Origin: an uncultured Candidatus Actinomarina sp.
GTDB lineage: Bacteria > Actinomycetota > Acidimicrobiia > Actinomarinales > Actinomarinaceae
DNA: 64,000 bases
Direction of reading: 5' to 3'
NCBI GenBank assembly: GCA_902555985.1
Contig: CACDUI010000001.1
Span: 227,908-291,907, forward strand
Shown here: positions 24,866 to 35,000 of the stretch, one piece after another
How the letters are laid out: the number at the start of each line of letters is the position of its first letter
Numbering within the stretch: position 1 is the first letter of the stretch
Made by a program: the position numbers and the translations under genes
The notes under the pieces: model-generated
Database searches by the model: none
What the model saw: only the letters and a program-made list of their open reading frames with translations
What the model was told of the DNA's origin: nothing

Positions 24866-25236
24866 AAAGTATTATTTCAAATCTTAAAAACGACATTCTC
24901 TGTAAAAGAACCAGAAACAAAATGTTGTCTTCATACTTGAGCAGTGAATATTTTGGTTTTGATAGCAATCCACACGCATCAGCTTGTATTAAATGCCAAG
25001 TTTCTGGAAAAAGATACAAAGCTTTTAAAAAAGATTTAGATAATGAGCTAAGTAAGGAAATAAAAGTTCCTACAGATTTTGCTTCTAAGGTAATGTCATC
25101 ATTAGATAAAAAAGTAAAAACCACTACAAGTAAGAGCACAAAAATAATATTATTGACATTGCTCGGAATATTATCAATTGTATTTTTAATATTTGGAAAA
25201 AGACGCTCGTCTAACAATTTAGAGAGAGAGAAATAA
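24862..25236 (+). CDS. Putative membrane-anchored ZAS-type anti-sigma factor
   Basis: A 124-residue protein with a cytoplasmic N-terminus containing H38-x3-C42-x2-C45 (HASACIKC). This is the core of the zinc-binding anti-sigma (ZAS) motif. One transmembrane helix (about residues 93-112) follows and only about 13 residues lie beyond it. Position directly after an ECF sigma gene with an ATGA overlap supports the role. A fourth zinc ligand, normally an upstream His or Cys, could be Cys14. Overall similarity is too low for a family call on sequence alone. Confidence 0.72.
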   Translation: MKSIISNLKNDILCKRTRNKMLSSYLSSEYFGFDSNPHASACIKCQVSGKRYKAFKKDLDNELSKEIKVPTDFASKVMSSLDKKVKTTTSKSTKIILLTLLGILSIVFLIFGKRRSSNNLEREK

Positions 25237-25239
25237 CTT

Positions 25240-25313
25240 AGGGGTGTAGCTCTAATTGGCAGAGCGACGGTCTCCAAAACCGTAGGTTGTGAGTTCGAGT
25301 CTCACCGCCCCTG
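25240..25313 (+). tRNA. tRNA-Trp (CCA)
   Basis: Acceptor AGGGGTG pairs with CGCCCCT (one T-G pair), and discriminator G follows. The anticodon stem ACGGT/ACCGT encloses CTCCAAA, giving CCA at 25274-25276. It sits 11 bp before secE, the common tRNA-Trp/secE/nusG arrangement. Confidence 0.97.
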
Positions 25314-25324
25314 CTGAGGTAATT

Positions 25325-25627
25325 ATGAATGAAATGAATAGAGAAATGAGAAGAATGTCAGAGCGTGAAGAACGCTTGGCAAAAAAAGCAGATAGAAATG
25401 TTGGAAAATATCAATCTGGTGAAAAAGTCTCAAGAATAAGAAAAATTTCTAATTATCTAGGTGAAGTAAGAACAGAGTTAAAAAGAGTTAATTGGCCCAG
25501 CTACTCAACTCTTTATTCTTTTACGATTGTGACTTTTATAACAATTGCCTTTTTTACTTTTTTTATTTTTGGAATGGACTTTAGTTTTAAAAATACATTG
25601 ATTAATCTATTATCTTTCGGAGAATAA
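25325..25627 (+). CDS. secE: Preprotein translocase subunit SecE
   Basis: A 100-residue translocase subunit. A charged N-terminus leads into YLGEVRTELKRVNWPSYSTL, the conserved amphipathic helix, then one transmembrane helix (about residues 65-86). ATG 25325 is preferred because any upstream start would lie inside tRNA-Trp, and TGAGGT lies 4 nt before it. nusG follows directly. Confidence 0.95.
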   Translation: MNEMNREMRRMSEREERLAKKADRNVGKYQSGEKVSRIRKISNYLGEVRTELKRVNWPSYSTLYSFTIVTFITIAFFTFFIFGMDFSFKNTLINLLSFGE

Positions 25628-26257
25628 ATGTTAGAAGATACTGCTACAACTGAAGAGACATTACCAAATGAAGAAGCTGAAATTGAAGACTCAGCCATTT
25701 CTACCCATCCTTATGACCTTCCAGGCGAGTGGTTTGTTTTAAATGCTCAATCAGGTCATGAAAAAAAAGTAAAAACAAATATTTTAACTCGAATAAAAAA
25801 CCTTCACTTGGAAGACAAAGTCTATGATGTAGTAATTCCAACTGATGAAGTTGTAGAAATTAGAAATGGTAAAAAAGTTAATCTTGAAAAGAAAACATTT
25901 CCAGGATATGTATTAGTGAGAATGGATCTAGACGATACAACATGGTACGAAATTAGAAACACACCTTCAATAATCGGATTTGTTGGATCAGGCAAGAGAC
26001 CTATTTCTTTATCAAGAAGAGAAATTGAGAGAATTTTGGGATCTAATGAAATAGAGGAAGTTAAAAAAGAATCACCTAAATTTAAACCAGATTTTGAAGT
26101 TGGTGAAACCGTTAGGGTTACTACGGGACCTTTTGCAGACTTCAATGGAATTATTGAAGAAATTAATTTAGATCAATCAAAAGTTACAGTTTTAGTTAAT
26201 ATATTTGGACGAGAAACACCAGTTGAGTTGGGTTTCACAGATATAGTTAAAAATTAA
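25628..26257 (+). CDS. nusG: Transcription termination/antitermination factor NusG
   Basis: A 209-residue protein with an acidic ~35-residue N-terminal extension, then the NGN domain (WFVLNAQSGHEKKV ... FPGYVLVRMDLDDTTWYEIRNTPSIIGFVG) and a C-terminal KOW domain (VGETVRVTTGPFADFNGIIEEI). It binds RNA polymerase and links transcription to translation and Rho. The acidic leader is common in actinobacterial NusG. Confidence 0.96.
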   Translation: MLEDTATTEETLPNEEAEIEDSAISTHPYDLPGEWFVLNAQSGHEKKVKTNILTRIKNLHLEDKVYDVVIPTDEVVEIRNGKKVNLEKKTFPGYVLVRMDLDDTTWYEIRNTPSIIGFVGSGKRPISLSRREIERILGSNEIEEVKKESPKFKPDFEVGETVRVTTGPFADFNGIIEEINLDQSKVTVLVNIFGRETPVELGFTDIVKN

Positions 26258-26266
26258 GGAATAGAT

Positions 26267-26692
26267 ATGGCAAAACCAGTAAAAGCAATGTTGAAACTTC
26301 AAATCCCAGGAGGTGGAGCTACTCCAGCACCTCCGGTTGGATCAGCATTAGGTCAGTATGGTGTAAATATCATGGACTTCGTTCAAGCATTTAACAATGA
26401 CACTGCAAGTAGGCAGGGAGAAACAGTTCCTGTTGAGATTGTAATATATGAAGATAACTCATTTACATTTGTAACAAAAACAGCCCCAGCTTCTTATTTA
26501 ATTAAAAAAGCAATTGGCATTACTTCTGGTTCCGCAGAGCCACATAAAGAAAAAGTCGCTTCAATAACTCGAGACCAATTGAAAAATATTGCTGAAGCCA
26601 AAATGGAAGATTTAAATGCCAATGATATTGATGCTGCAATCTCTATTATTGCAGGAACAGCTAGGTCTATGGGAGTCACAGTAGACAACTAG
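26267..26692 (+). CDS. rplK: Ribosomal protein L11
   Basis: A 141-residue stalk-base protein. The N-terminal domain has [28 protein letters not shown], and the C-terminal RNA-binding domain ends with [13 protein letters not shown]. Standard length. It precedes rplA with an intervening L1-type mRNA site. Confidence 0.97.
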   Translation: MAKPVKAMLKLQIPGGGATPAPPVGSALGQYGVNIMDFVQAFNNDTASRQGETVPVEIVIYEDNSFTFVTKTAPASYLIKKAIGITSGSAEPHKEKVASITRDQLKNIAEAKMEDLNANDIDAAISIIAGTARSMGVTVDN

Positions 26693-26698
26693 TTTATT

Positions 26699-26728
26699 TT
26701 TGGGAGACTAAATGTCGTTTGCACCAAA
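26699..26728 (+). promoter_or_regulatory. Probable L1-binding site in the rplK-rplA intergenic mRNA
   Basis: TTGG (26700-26703) pairs with CCAA (26724-26727), and GAC (26706-26708) with GTC (26714-26716), with an asymmetric internal loop between. This is the shape of known L1 operator RNAs, which mimic the L1 site on 23S rRNA. It lies just before the AGGAGG site of rplA, so bound L1 could block translation. Confidence 0.55.
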
Positions 26729-26737
26729 GGAGGAAAA

Positions 26738-27421
26738 ATGAAAATAGGCAAAAAATACAAAATAGCAAAAGAAGCAATTCCTGCTGAAAAGCAATCTATA
26801 TCTGACGCAATAAGTTTATGTAAAAATAATGCATCAGCTAATTTTGATGAATCAGTAGATGTTGCTTTTTCACTAGGTATAGACACTAAGGACCCTGAGC
26901 AAAACATTAGAACAACTGTTTCTCTACCAAATGGTACAGGGAGAGATGTAAAAATTGCTGTTTTTGCAGGGGGAGAAGCTTTAACAGAAGCTGAGGCAGC
27001 TGGTGCTGAAATTGTTGGAGGTAAAGAGCTCGCTACAAAAGTTGCATCTGAACAGAAACTTGATGTTGATATAGTAATTTCAACACCTGAAATGATGGCT
27101 GAAGTTGGTCAATTAGGTAAAATATTAGGTCCCCAAGGCCTAATGCCAAATCCAAAAACAGGAACTGTTACCCCAAATGTTGCAAAGGCTGTTGAAGATT
27201 TCAAGAAAGGAAAAGTTGAAATTAAGAATGATAAGCTTGGCAATGTACACTTGTCTATTGGTAAAGTATCGTTTGATGAAGCAAAGCTAGCTGATAATTT
27301 TGACGAAGTCATTGCTGTATTAACAAAGGCAAAACCATCTTCATCAAAAGGCGAATTTATAAAAAATATACATATGTCCTCTACCATGGGACCTTCAATT
27401 ATTGTTGATATAAACAATTAA
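26738..27421 (+). CDS. rplA: Ribosomal protein L1
   Basis: A 227-residue L1-stalk protein. Conserved parts are [15 protein letters not shown], the domain II region around VISTPEMM, and [19 protein letters not shown] strong AGGAGG site lies 7 nt before the ATG. It is probably autoregulated through the hairpin just upstream. Confidence 0.97.
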   Translation: MKIGKKYKIAKEAIPAEKQSISDAISLCKNNASANFDESVDVAFSLGIDTKDPEQNIRTTVSLPNGTGRDVKIAVFAGGEALTEAEAAGAEIVGGKELATKVASEQKLDVDIVISTPEMMAEVGQLGKILGPQGLMPNPKTGTVTPNVAKAVEDFKKGKVEIKNDKLGNVHLSIGKVSFDEAKLADNFDEVIAVLTKAKPSSSKGEFIKNIHMSSTMGPSIIVDINN

Positions 27422-27426
27422 ATAAT

Positions 27427-27456
27427 TTGCATTTATTTTTGTATATGGTTTATATT
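27427..27456 (+). promoter_or_regulatory. Candidate rplJL promoter
   Basis: TTGCAT (27427-27432), an 18-bp spacer and TATATT (27451-27456) form a sigma70-type promoter just downstream of rplA. Transcription from here would begin right before the L10 leader. Confidence 0.4.
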
Positions 27457-27469
27457 TAAATCTGACAAT

Positions 27470-27540
27470 TAAAACCAAAGACCGTTAGTTGTTAATGTAA
27501 ATCTAACGTAGGTAAAACTTTTAGGTCCTTGGTATATAAG
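27470..27540 (+). promoter_or_regulatory. L10 (rplJL) autoregulatory mRNA leader
   Basis: In the 129-bp gap before rplJ an outer stem forms from ACCAA-A-GACC (27474-27483) and GGTC-C-TTGGT (27124+ side at 27524-27533). It encloses a hairpin CGTTAG (27483-27488) / CTAACG (27503-27508) and an A-rich strand. The order matches the L10 leader family, where the L10-L12 complex binds a kink-turn region to repress its own synthesis. The rplJ ribosome-binding site follows at once. Confidence 0.65.
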
Positions 27541-27550
27541 GATTTTTTTT

Positions 27551-28144
27551 ATGGTTAGAGAAGATAAAGTAAAGGTTGTAAAAGACCTAGAAGAATTGTT
27601 CAAATCTGCAAATGCTTTAGTGCTTGCAGAATACAGAGGATTGACTGTTACCCAGCAAACCAAACTTAGAAGAGAATTACAAAATGCAGGTGCTTCTTTC
27701 AATGTTGTAAAAATGTCTTTAGCAAAAAGAGCTGCAGAAAATATAGGATTAGACTCTCTTAATGATTATTTCTCTGGACCTACAGGTATAGCTGTAATTG
27801 AATCAGATCCTGTTGAAGCTGCTAAGGTTTTAAAAGAATTTTCTAAAGAAAATGAAGCTTTCGTTGTAAAAGGTGGCTTAATGGAGTCAGAGCCACTTAC
27901 ACTTGATCAATTAAATGTTTTAGCTGAAATTGAGCCTAGAGATGTACTTTTGGCAAAAATTGCTGGTGGATTTAATGCTCCACTAGTAAAAGTTGCTGTA
28001 GGTGCAAAGGCTGTAATAAATAAAGCTGCTTATGCTTTAAGTGCTTTAGTTGATAAAAAAGCTAATGGTGAAGAAGTTTCTGAAGTAACTAATTCAAATG
28101 ATGAAGAAGTTGCTTCTGATGAAGTTAATAAAGAGGAGGAATAA
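27551..28144 (+). CDS. rplJ: Ribosomal protein L10
   Basis: A 197-residue stalk protein that anchors L7/L12. The rRNA-binding N-terminus has ALVLAEYRGLTVTQQTKLRRELQ and FNVVKMSLAKRA. The C-terminal ~25 residues are an acidic tail (EEVSEVTNSNDEEVASDEV), longer than in E. coli. It is 3 bp from rplL. Confidence 0.96.
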   Translation: MVREDKVKVVKDLEELFKSANALVLAEYRGLTVTQQTKLRRELQNAGASFNVVKMSLAKRAAENIGLDSLNDYFSGPTGIAVIESDPVEAAKVLKEFSKENEAFVVKGGLMESEPLTLDQLNVLAEIEPRDVLLAKIAGGFNAPLVKVAVGAKAVINKAAYALSALVDKKANGEEVSEVTNSNDEEVASDEVNKEEE

Positions 28145-28147
28145 CTA

Positions 28148-28531
28148 ATGGCAAAAATGACAAGTGACGAGTTACTTGCCGTCTTTGAAGAAATGACTGT
28201 TTTGGAACTTAAAGAGTTTTTAGACGCATTTGAAGAAAAATTTGATGTTACTGCTGCAGCACCTGTAGCTGTTGCGGCTGCACCAGCTGGGGGCGGAGAT
28301 GATGCTGGAGCTGCTGAAAAAGATTCTTTTGATGTAGTTCTTGCTGAAGCTGGATCACAAAAAATCCAAGTCATCAAAGAAGTAAGAGGCTTAACAAGTC
28401 TGGGGCTTAAAGAAGCTAAAGAACTTGTTGACGGTGCTCCATCAGACATTTTAACTGGCGCTTCTAAAGAAGATGCTGATAAAGCTAAAGAAGCTTTAGA
28501 AGGTGCTGGCGCAACTGTAGAACTCAAATAA
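28148..28531 (+). CDS. rplL: Ribosomal protein L7/L12
   Basis: A 127-residue stalk protein. The N-terminal dimer domain ([29 protein letters not shown]) is followed by an Ala/Gly hinge. The C-terminal factor-binding domain has [27 protein letters not shown]. Standard length and layout. Confidence 0.97.
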   Translation: MAKMTSDELLAVFEEMTVLELKEFLDAFEEKFDVTAAAPVAVAAAPAGGGDDAGAAEKDSFDVVLAEAGSQKIQVIKEVRGLTSLGLKEAKELVDGAPSDILTGASKEDADKAKEALEGAGATVELK

Positions 28532-28547
28532 TTTATTAATTATTTGT

Positions 28548-28590
28548 TTGCTTAAATAATAAGTACTAATATACTCTACCTTTCGGGTAG
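28548..28590 (+). promoter_or_regulatory. Candidate rpoBC promoter and short hairpin in the rplL-rpoB gap
   Basis: TTGCTT (28548-28553), 16 bp and TATACT (28570-28575) make a plausible promoter for rpoBC. A small stem, CTACC (28576-28580) and GGTAG (28586-28590) with loop TTTCG, overlaps its start site. Without a clean T-run the hairpin is at most a weak attenuator of transcripts reading through from rplL. Confidence 0.4.
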
Positions 28591-28617
28591 CTGTTATTTA
28601 ATTTTTGAGGAGGCTTG

Positions 28618-31600
28618 TTGTCCGCTGTTCAGAATTCTAGACTTTCATTTGCAAAAATTCCTAAAGTTCTAGATATTCCAGATTTATTAATTATACAAAA
28701 AGATTCATTCAAATGGTTTATTGAAGAGGGTCTCAAAGAAATACTTGATGAAATTTCCCCGATAGAAGATTTTTCTGGAAGATTTTCACTAGAGTTTTTG
28801 AATCATTATTTTGAAGAGCCTCTAAAAACTCTTGAAGATTGTAAAATTACCGACTCAACTTATTCGCAACCCCTATATGTAACTGCACAGTTTTTAGATA
28901 GAGAAACTGGCCAAATAAAACAACAAACAGTTTTTCTTGGTGACTTTCCAATAATGTCTGATACAGGAACTTTCATAATAAATGGAACGGAAAGAGTGAT
29001 TGTTAGCCAACTGGTTAGATCACCAGGAGTTTATTTTTCACAAGAAATTGATAAAACTTCAGATAAAGAAGTATTTATTGGAAAAATGATTCCGGGGAGA
29101 GGTGCTTGGTTAGAATTTGATACAGATAAAAGAGATACCCTTGGTGTGAGAGTTGACAGAAAAAGAAGGCAACATATCACTGGATTTTTGATGGCTCTTG
29201 ATGTTATTGAAAATAAAGAAGATGCAATTGATTTACTTGGTGATTATCCATCTGTAAGAAACACTATTGAGCGAGATCCAGACACTTCTAGAGAGGCAGC
29301 TTTAATAGATTTATATCGAAAATTAAGACCAGGAGAGCCAGCAACTGTTGAGTCTGCAAGAAATTTGGTAAAACAAATGTTCTACACTCCAAAGAGATAC
29401 GATTTAACCAAAGTTGGTAGATACAAAGTAGAACAAAAACTTGGCAGACAATACGGAGAGAAAGACGCAGAATCGTATACCACTGAAGATGATGGCATGT
29501 TAAGAATAGAAGACATGATTGATTCAATAAAATATGTTATTGCTTTACATGCTGGTGAAGGTAGCTTTATCAATAATAAGGGTAAAGAAATCCCAGTTCG
29601 ACTAGATGACATAGATCACTTTGGAAACAGAAGAATCAGAACTGTTGGTGAATTAGTTCAAAATCAAGTACGAGTTGGATTAAGTAGGTTAGAGAGGGTT
29701 GTTAGGGAGAGGATGACTACTCAAGAACCAGAAGCTATTACACCTCAATCATTAATTAATATTCGACCAATACAAGCATCTCTCAAGGAATTTTTTGGAA
29801 CAAGTCAATTAAGTCAGTTTATGGATCAGCCAAACCCTATTGCTGGATTAACACACAGAAGAAGGTTATCTGCATTGGGCCCCGGCGGTCTTTCTCGGGA
29901 AAGAGCCGGTTTTGAAGTTAGAGATGTTCATCCATCCCACTATGGCAGAATGTGTCCAATTGAAACACCAGAAGGTCCAAACATTGGACTTATTGGTACT
30001 CTCGCTACTTACGGTAGAGTAAATAAATTTGGATTTATCGAAACTCCTTATTGGAAAGTTGAAAATGGTGTAGTTAAAACAAACAAAGCAGTTTATTTAA
30101 CTGCTGCTGAAGAAGATAACTACACAATTGCTCAAGCAAATGCGCCTCTTAAAGATGATGGAACTTTTCAAAACAAAAGAGTTCTATCTAGACAAAATGG
30201 TGGTGAAGTAGCTTTCGTTTCAGATAAAGAAATTGACTTTATGGATGTTAGCCCAAAGCAAATATGCTCTGTAACAACTGCCTTGATTCCTTTTCTAGAA
30301 CATGATGATGCTAATAGAGCATTAATGGGATCTAATATGCAAAGACAAGCTGTCCCGTTGGTGAAAACAGAAGCTCCTTATGTTGGAACAGGAATGGAAG
30401 AAAATGTTGCTCGTGATTCGGGAGAAGCACTTATTTCAAATATATCTGGAATTGTTGAAGAAGTCTCGGGTGATGAAATTACAGTTAAAGAAGAAGGAAC
30501 AAATAAAAAACATAGATTTGAAGTATTAAAATTTAAAAGATCAAACCAGGCAACAAGCTGGAATCAAAAACCTCTTGTTAAGGTTGGCACAAAGGTAAAA
30601 CCCGGAGATGTTTTAGCAGATGGTCCGAGCACTCAAGGTGGAGAATTAGCATTAGGTAAAAATTTACTTGTTGGATATATGCCGTGGGACGGATATAACT
30701 TTGAAGATTCAATTGTAATTTCTGAAAGATTGGTAAAAGAAGACGTATTGACTTCAGTACACATTGCCGAGCATGAAATAGAAGCTCGTGATACAAAACT
30801 TGGAGAAGAGGAAATAACAAGAGATATTCCTAATGTAGCTGAAGAAGTGCTCATGGATTTAGATGAAATGGGAATAGTTAGGATTGGAGCAGAAGTATCA
30901 CCAGGCGATTACCTTGTTGGGAAAGTTACTCCAAAAGGTGAAACAGAGTTAACCCCAGAAGAAAGACTTTTAAGAGCAATTTTCGGAGAAAAAGCTAGAG
31001 AAGTTAGAGATACTTCATTAAGAGTCCCTCACGGTGAAAGAGGAAAAGTTATTGATGTTCAAATTTTAAAACGTGATGACGGCGCAGATTTGCCACCTGG
31101 TGTTAACCAAAAAGTAAGAGTTTATGTAGCAATACAAAGAAAAATACAAGTTGGTGACAAGTTGTCTGGACGTCATGGTAACAAAGGAGTAATCTCAAAA
31201 ATCCTTGCTGTAGAAGACATGCCTTATATGGAAGACGGAACCCCACTAGACATCATGCTTTCACCCTTAGGTGTTCCAAGTAGAATGAATCTCGGTCAAA
31301 TTTTGGAAACTCATCTTGGTTGGGCTGCAGATCAAGGATGGAATGAGTATAAGGGTAAAACTAAGGCTTCAGGCGGTGCTAAACCAGGAACACTTATCTC
31401 TACTCCGGTTTTTGACGGTGCTGATGAAGATGAGATCCATGAGATTTTGAGAAATGTTAATACTAATAGAGATGGAAATATGATGGTTGATGAAAATGGA
31501 AAAGCAACCTTATATGATGGTCGAACAGGGGAATCATTTGATTCAAAAATTACTGTCGGATACACATATATATTAAAATTAATCCATTTAGTTGATGAAA

Positions 31601-32007
31601 AGATACACGCAAGATCCACTGGTCCATACTCAATGATTACCCAACAGCCTTTAGGTGGAAAAGCACAGTTTGGTGGACAAAGGTTTGGAGAAATGGAAGT
31701 TTGGGCACTAGAAGCATATGGAGCAAGTTATGCACTGCAAGAGTTACTAACCATTAAGTCAGATGACACAGTTGGAAGAGTTAAAGTATATGAGTCAATA
31801 GTTAAAGGAGATAATATTCCTGAACCTGGTATACCCGAGTCATTTAAAGTTCTTTTAAAAGAAATGCAAAGCTTATGTCTAAATGTTGAAATATTATCAG
31901 CAGGTGAAGAAATCTCAATGAAAGATATTAGTGATGAATATGTTAAAACAGCAGAAACTTTAGGAATTGACATGACAAGACCAGAACAAGATGAAGCAGA
32001 GGTATAA
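28618..32007 (+). CDS. rpoB: RNA polymerase beta subunit
   Basis: About 1129 residues. The rifampicin region reads [26 protein letters not shown]: the usual His and Ser resistance sites are wild type, with Pro at the first of the two normal Asn positions. The C-terminal clamp has [13 protein letters not shown] and [23 protein letters not shown]. Two adjacent TTG codons (28615, 28618) follow GAGGAGG (28607-28613). The second gives the better spacing and is used here. Length is typical of Actinobacteria without large insertions. Confidence 0.97.
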   Translation: MSAVQNSRLSFAKIPKVLDIPDLLIIQKDSFKWFIEEGLKEILDEISPIEDFSGRFSLEFLNHYFEEPLKTLEDCKITDSTYSQPLYVTAQFLDRETGQIKQQTVFLGDFPIMSDTGTFIINGTERVIVSQLVRSPGVYFSQEIDKTSDKEVFIGKMIPGRGAWLEFDTDKRDTLGVRVDRKRRQHITGFLMALDVIENKEDAIDLLGDYPSVRNTIERDPDTSREAALIDLYRKLRPGEPATVESARNLVKQMFYTPKRYDLTKVGRYKVEQKLGRQYGEKDAESYTTEDDGMLRIEDMIDSIKYVIALHAGEGSFINNKGKEIPVRLDDIDHFGNRRIRTVGELVQNQVRVGLSRLERVVRERMTTQEPEAITPQSLINIRPIQASLKEFFGTSQLSQFMDQPNPIAGLTHRRRLSALGPGGLSRERAGFEVRDVHPSHYGRMCPIETPEGPNIGLIGTLATYGRVNKFGFIETPYWKVENGVVKTNKAVYLTAAEEDNYTIAQANAPLKDDGTFQNKRVLSRQNGGEVAFVSDKEIDFMDVSPKQICSVTTALIPFLEHDDANRALMGSNMQRQAVPLVKTEAPYVGTGMEENVARDSGEALISNISGIVEEVSGDEITVKEEGTNKKHRFEVLKFKRSNQATSWNQKPLVKVGTKVKPGDVLADGPSTQGGELALGKNLLVGYMPWDGYNFEDSIVISERLVKEDVLTSVHIAEHEIEARDTKLGEEEITRDIPNVAEEVLMDLDEMGIVRIGAEVSPGDYLVGKVTPKGETELTPEERLLRAIFGEKAREVRDTSLRVPHGERGKVIDVQILKRDDGADLPPGVNQKVRVYVAIQRKIQVGDKLSGRHGNKGVISKILAVEDMPYMEDGTPLDIMLSPLGVPSRMNLGQILETHLGWAADQGWNEYKGKTKASGGAKPGTLISTPVFDGADEDEIHEILRNVNTNRDGNMMVDENGKATLYDGRTGESFDSKITVGYTYILKLIHLVDEKIHARSTGPYSMITQQPLGGKAQFGGQRFGEMEVWALEAYGASYALQELLTIKSDDTVGRVKVYESIVKGDNIPEPGIPESFKVLLKEMQSLCLNVEILSAGEEISMKDISDEYVKTAETLGIDMTRPEQDEAEV

Positions 32008-32010
32008 ATA

Positions 32011-35000
32011 ATGGATAAAATCTTTGATGAATTAAGCATAAGTCTGGCAACTTCGGACCAAATGAGAAGCTGGTCTTTTGGTGAAGTAAAAAAACCTGAA
32101 ACAATAAACTACAGAACTCTTAAACCGGAAAAAGATGGACTTTTTGATGAAAGAATTTTTGGTCCTACTAAAGACTGGGAGTGCTCTTGTGGTAGATATA
32201 AAAGAATTAGATATAGAGGTATTGTATGTGAACGTTGTGGGGTAGAAGTAACTAGACGTGAAGTAAGAAGAGAACGCATGGGACACATAGAGCTTGCTGC
32301 ACCAGTAACTCACATTTGGTATTTCAAAGGAGTTCCAAGCAGGCTAGGTTATTTTCTTGACATGTCTCCAAAAGAACTTGAAAAAGTTATTTATTTTGCA
32401 GCGTACTTAGTAGTTTCTATTGATACAAAAAAAAGAACTAAAGATTTAGCCGAAATTGAAGAAGCCGTTGTAGCTGAAGTAGAGATTGTAAATGAAGATT
32501 TTGAAGAATGGGAACAAAAAAGAATTAAACAAATGGATACTGAAATTAAAGCTATGGAAAATGCAAAAATTCCTGAGCCAGAAATCCAAATTAGAAAAAA
32601 AGAAGTTGAAAAAGAGATAAAACAAAAAAAAGTTAAGTCTGACGCTGAAATTAAAGTTATTGAAGAGGCATTTTCTACACTAAAAACACTTAAACCAAAA
32701 ACACTTATTGAAAATGACACATTATGGCGTGAAATGATTGATAAATACGATGAGTACTTTACCGGCGGAATGGGAGCAGAAGCTGTTAGGGAATTAGTTC
32801 AACTTGTTGATCTAAAAGCTGAAATGGAAAAACTAGATACAGATTTAGATTCTAAGTCAGCACAAAGACGCCAGAGAGCAATTCAGAGAATGAAAGTAAT
32901 AAAGCCATTTGCTGATGGTAAAAACCCACCTGAAGCTATGATTTTAGAAGTTGTTCCAGTGATTCCTCCAGAACTTCGTCCAATGGTTCAATTAGATGGT
33001 GGTAGATTTGCAACATCAGATTTAAACGATCTATATAGAAGATTGATAAACAGGAACAACAGATTAAAAAAACTTATTGAATTAGGTGCTCCCGACATAA
33101 TTATTAGTAATGAAAAGAGAATGTTACAAGAATCTGTAGACGCACTATTTGACAATGGTAGAAGAGGTCGTGCTGTAGCCGGAGCTGGAGGTAGAGGTCT
33201 TAAGTCACTTTCTGATATGTTGAAGGGTAAACAAGGAAGGTTTAGACAAAACCTTCTTGGTAAAAGAGTTGATTACTCTGCAAGATCAGTAATTGTTGTT
33301 GGCCCGCATTTAGAACTTCAACAATGCGGACTTCCAAAAATGATGGCTTTAGAATTGTTCAAACCTTTTGTTATGAAACGTTTAGTAGAGCTTGGTCTTG
33401 CCCAAAATATAAAATCAGCAAAAAGAATGGTTGAAAGATCAAGAGCGCAAGTTTGGGATGTATTAGCTGAAGTTATTGAGGAACATCCTGTCTTATTAAA
33501 TAGAGCACCAACATTACACAGACTAGGTATTCAAGCATTTGAACCAATACTCGTGGAAGGTAAAGCAATACAAGTACACCCATTAGTATGTGAGGCTTTT
33601 AATGCCGACTTTGACGGAGACCAAATGGCTGTCCATGTACCTTTATCTGCAGAAGCCCAAGCTGAGGCAAGAGTCTTGATGCTTTCAACAAATAACGTTT
33701 TGTCTCCTGCATCAGGAAATCCGATTGTATCTCCTAGTCAAGATATGGTCATCGGTCTTTATTACATAACTGAATGTCATGAAGAGTTAGATACTGCAAA
33801 ATTTAATTTTGTTGATTTCAATGAAGCTCAAGTCGCATATGAGAGTGGACACATTGGTTTGCAAACACCAATAAATGTTAGAGTTGGAGATTTAGCAGGA
33901 AGTTCTGAAATGCATTCTGAACTAAAAGGTAGATTTTCTGAACTTCTAACTAAAGATCCACTTGATGGAAATCAACTTACCCAGACTACACTAGGAAGAT
34001 TACATTTTAATTCAATTATGCCTTCAGATTTTCCTTATATTCAGGCTTCAATAAGAAAACCAGAAATGAAAAAAATAATCTCAGAAGTTATTGAGCGATA
34101 TAACAAAGCAGAACTTAGAGTCTTTTTAGATTCCATGAAGTCTGTTGGTTTTACATTTGGTGCAAAAGCAGGCTTGACAGTGGCAATGAATGATGTAAAA
34201 ACTCCACCTAATAAAAAACAAATACTCGAAAAATATGAAGCTGAAGCTGAAAAAGTAGAAAAACTTTTTAAAGATGACATTATTACTGAAACTGAACGTA
34301 AACAAAAGGTTATTGAAATATGGAATGAAGCTACAGATCAAGTTCAATATGCAATGAGTGCTGAGCTTGAGTCTGAAGAGTTTAATCCTGTTGATATGAT
34401 GGTCAAATCTGGTGCTAGAGGAAATATGATGCAAGTTAGACAATTAGCTGGCATGAGAGGTTTAGTTGCAAACCCTAAAGGTGATATTATCGAAAGTCCA
34501 ATTAAAAGTAACTTTAGAGAAGGTATGTCAGTTCTTGAATATTTTATCTCTACACACGGAGCTAGAAAAGGTCTTGCTGACACAGCTCTAAGAACTGCTG
34601 ACTCAGGCTATCTTACAAGAAGATTAGTAGATGTTGCTGCAGGTATTGTAGTTAAAGACATAGGTGATGAGAATATTGATTGGCGTGGAACTAATAAGAA
34701 AATCATTATAGATGGAAAGCTAAGTAGATATTTACACTCTACTTTGTACGGGCGTGTTTTATCAGAAGACATTAAAAAAGATAAAAAAGTAGTTGAATTA
34801 GATAATGGAATTAAGTTGTCTAAGGGTACCTATATTGATGCTGAAGTTTTGGATGGTATTGCAAAGTCGGGAGTAGAAGATGTTAATGTACTAACTCCTT
34901 TCAATTCACTAAATCCTGAATCAATGGACCCTCTTTGTTATGGCTTCAGTTTGGCAACTGGTAAGCCAGTAGAGGTTGGAGAAGCTGTCGGAATTATATC

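Noticed and set aside
25289..25324. Upstream extension of secE
   Set aside because: It lies within tRNA-Trp, and the ATG at 25325 has its own ribosome-binding site.
30578..30854. Minus-strand open frames inside rpoB, rpoC and other conserved genes
   Set aside because: They are antisense to highly conserved coding sequence, with compositions expected of shadows.
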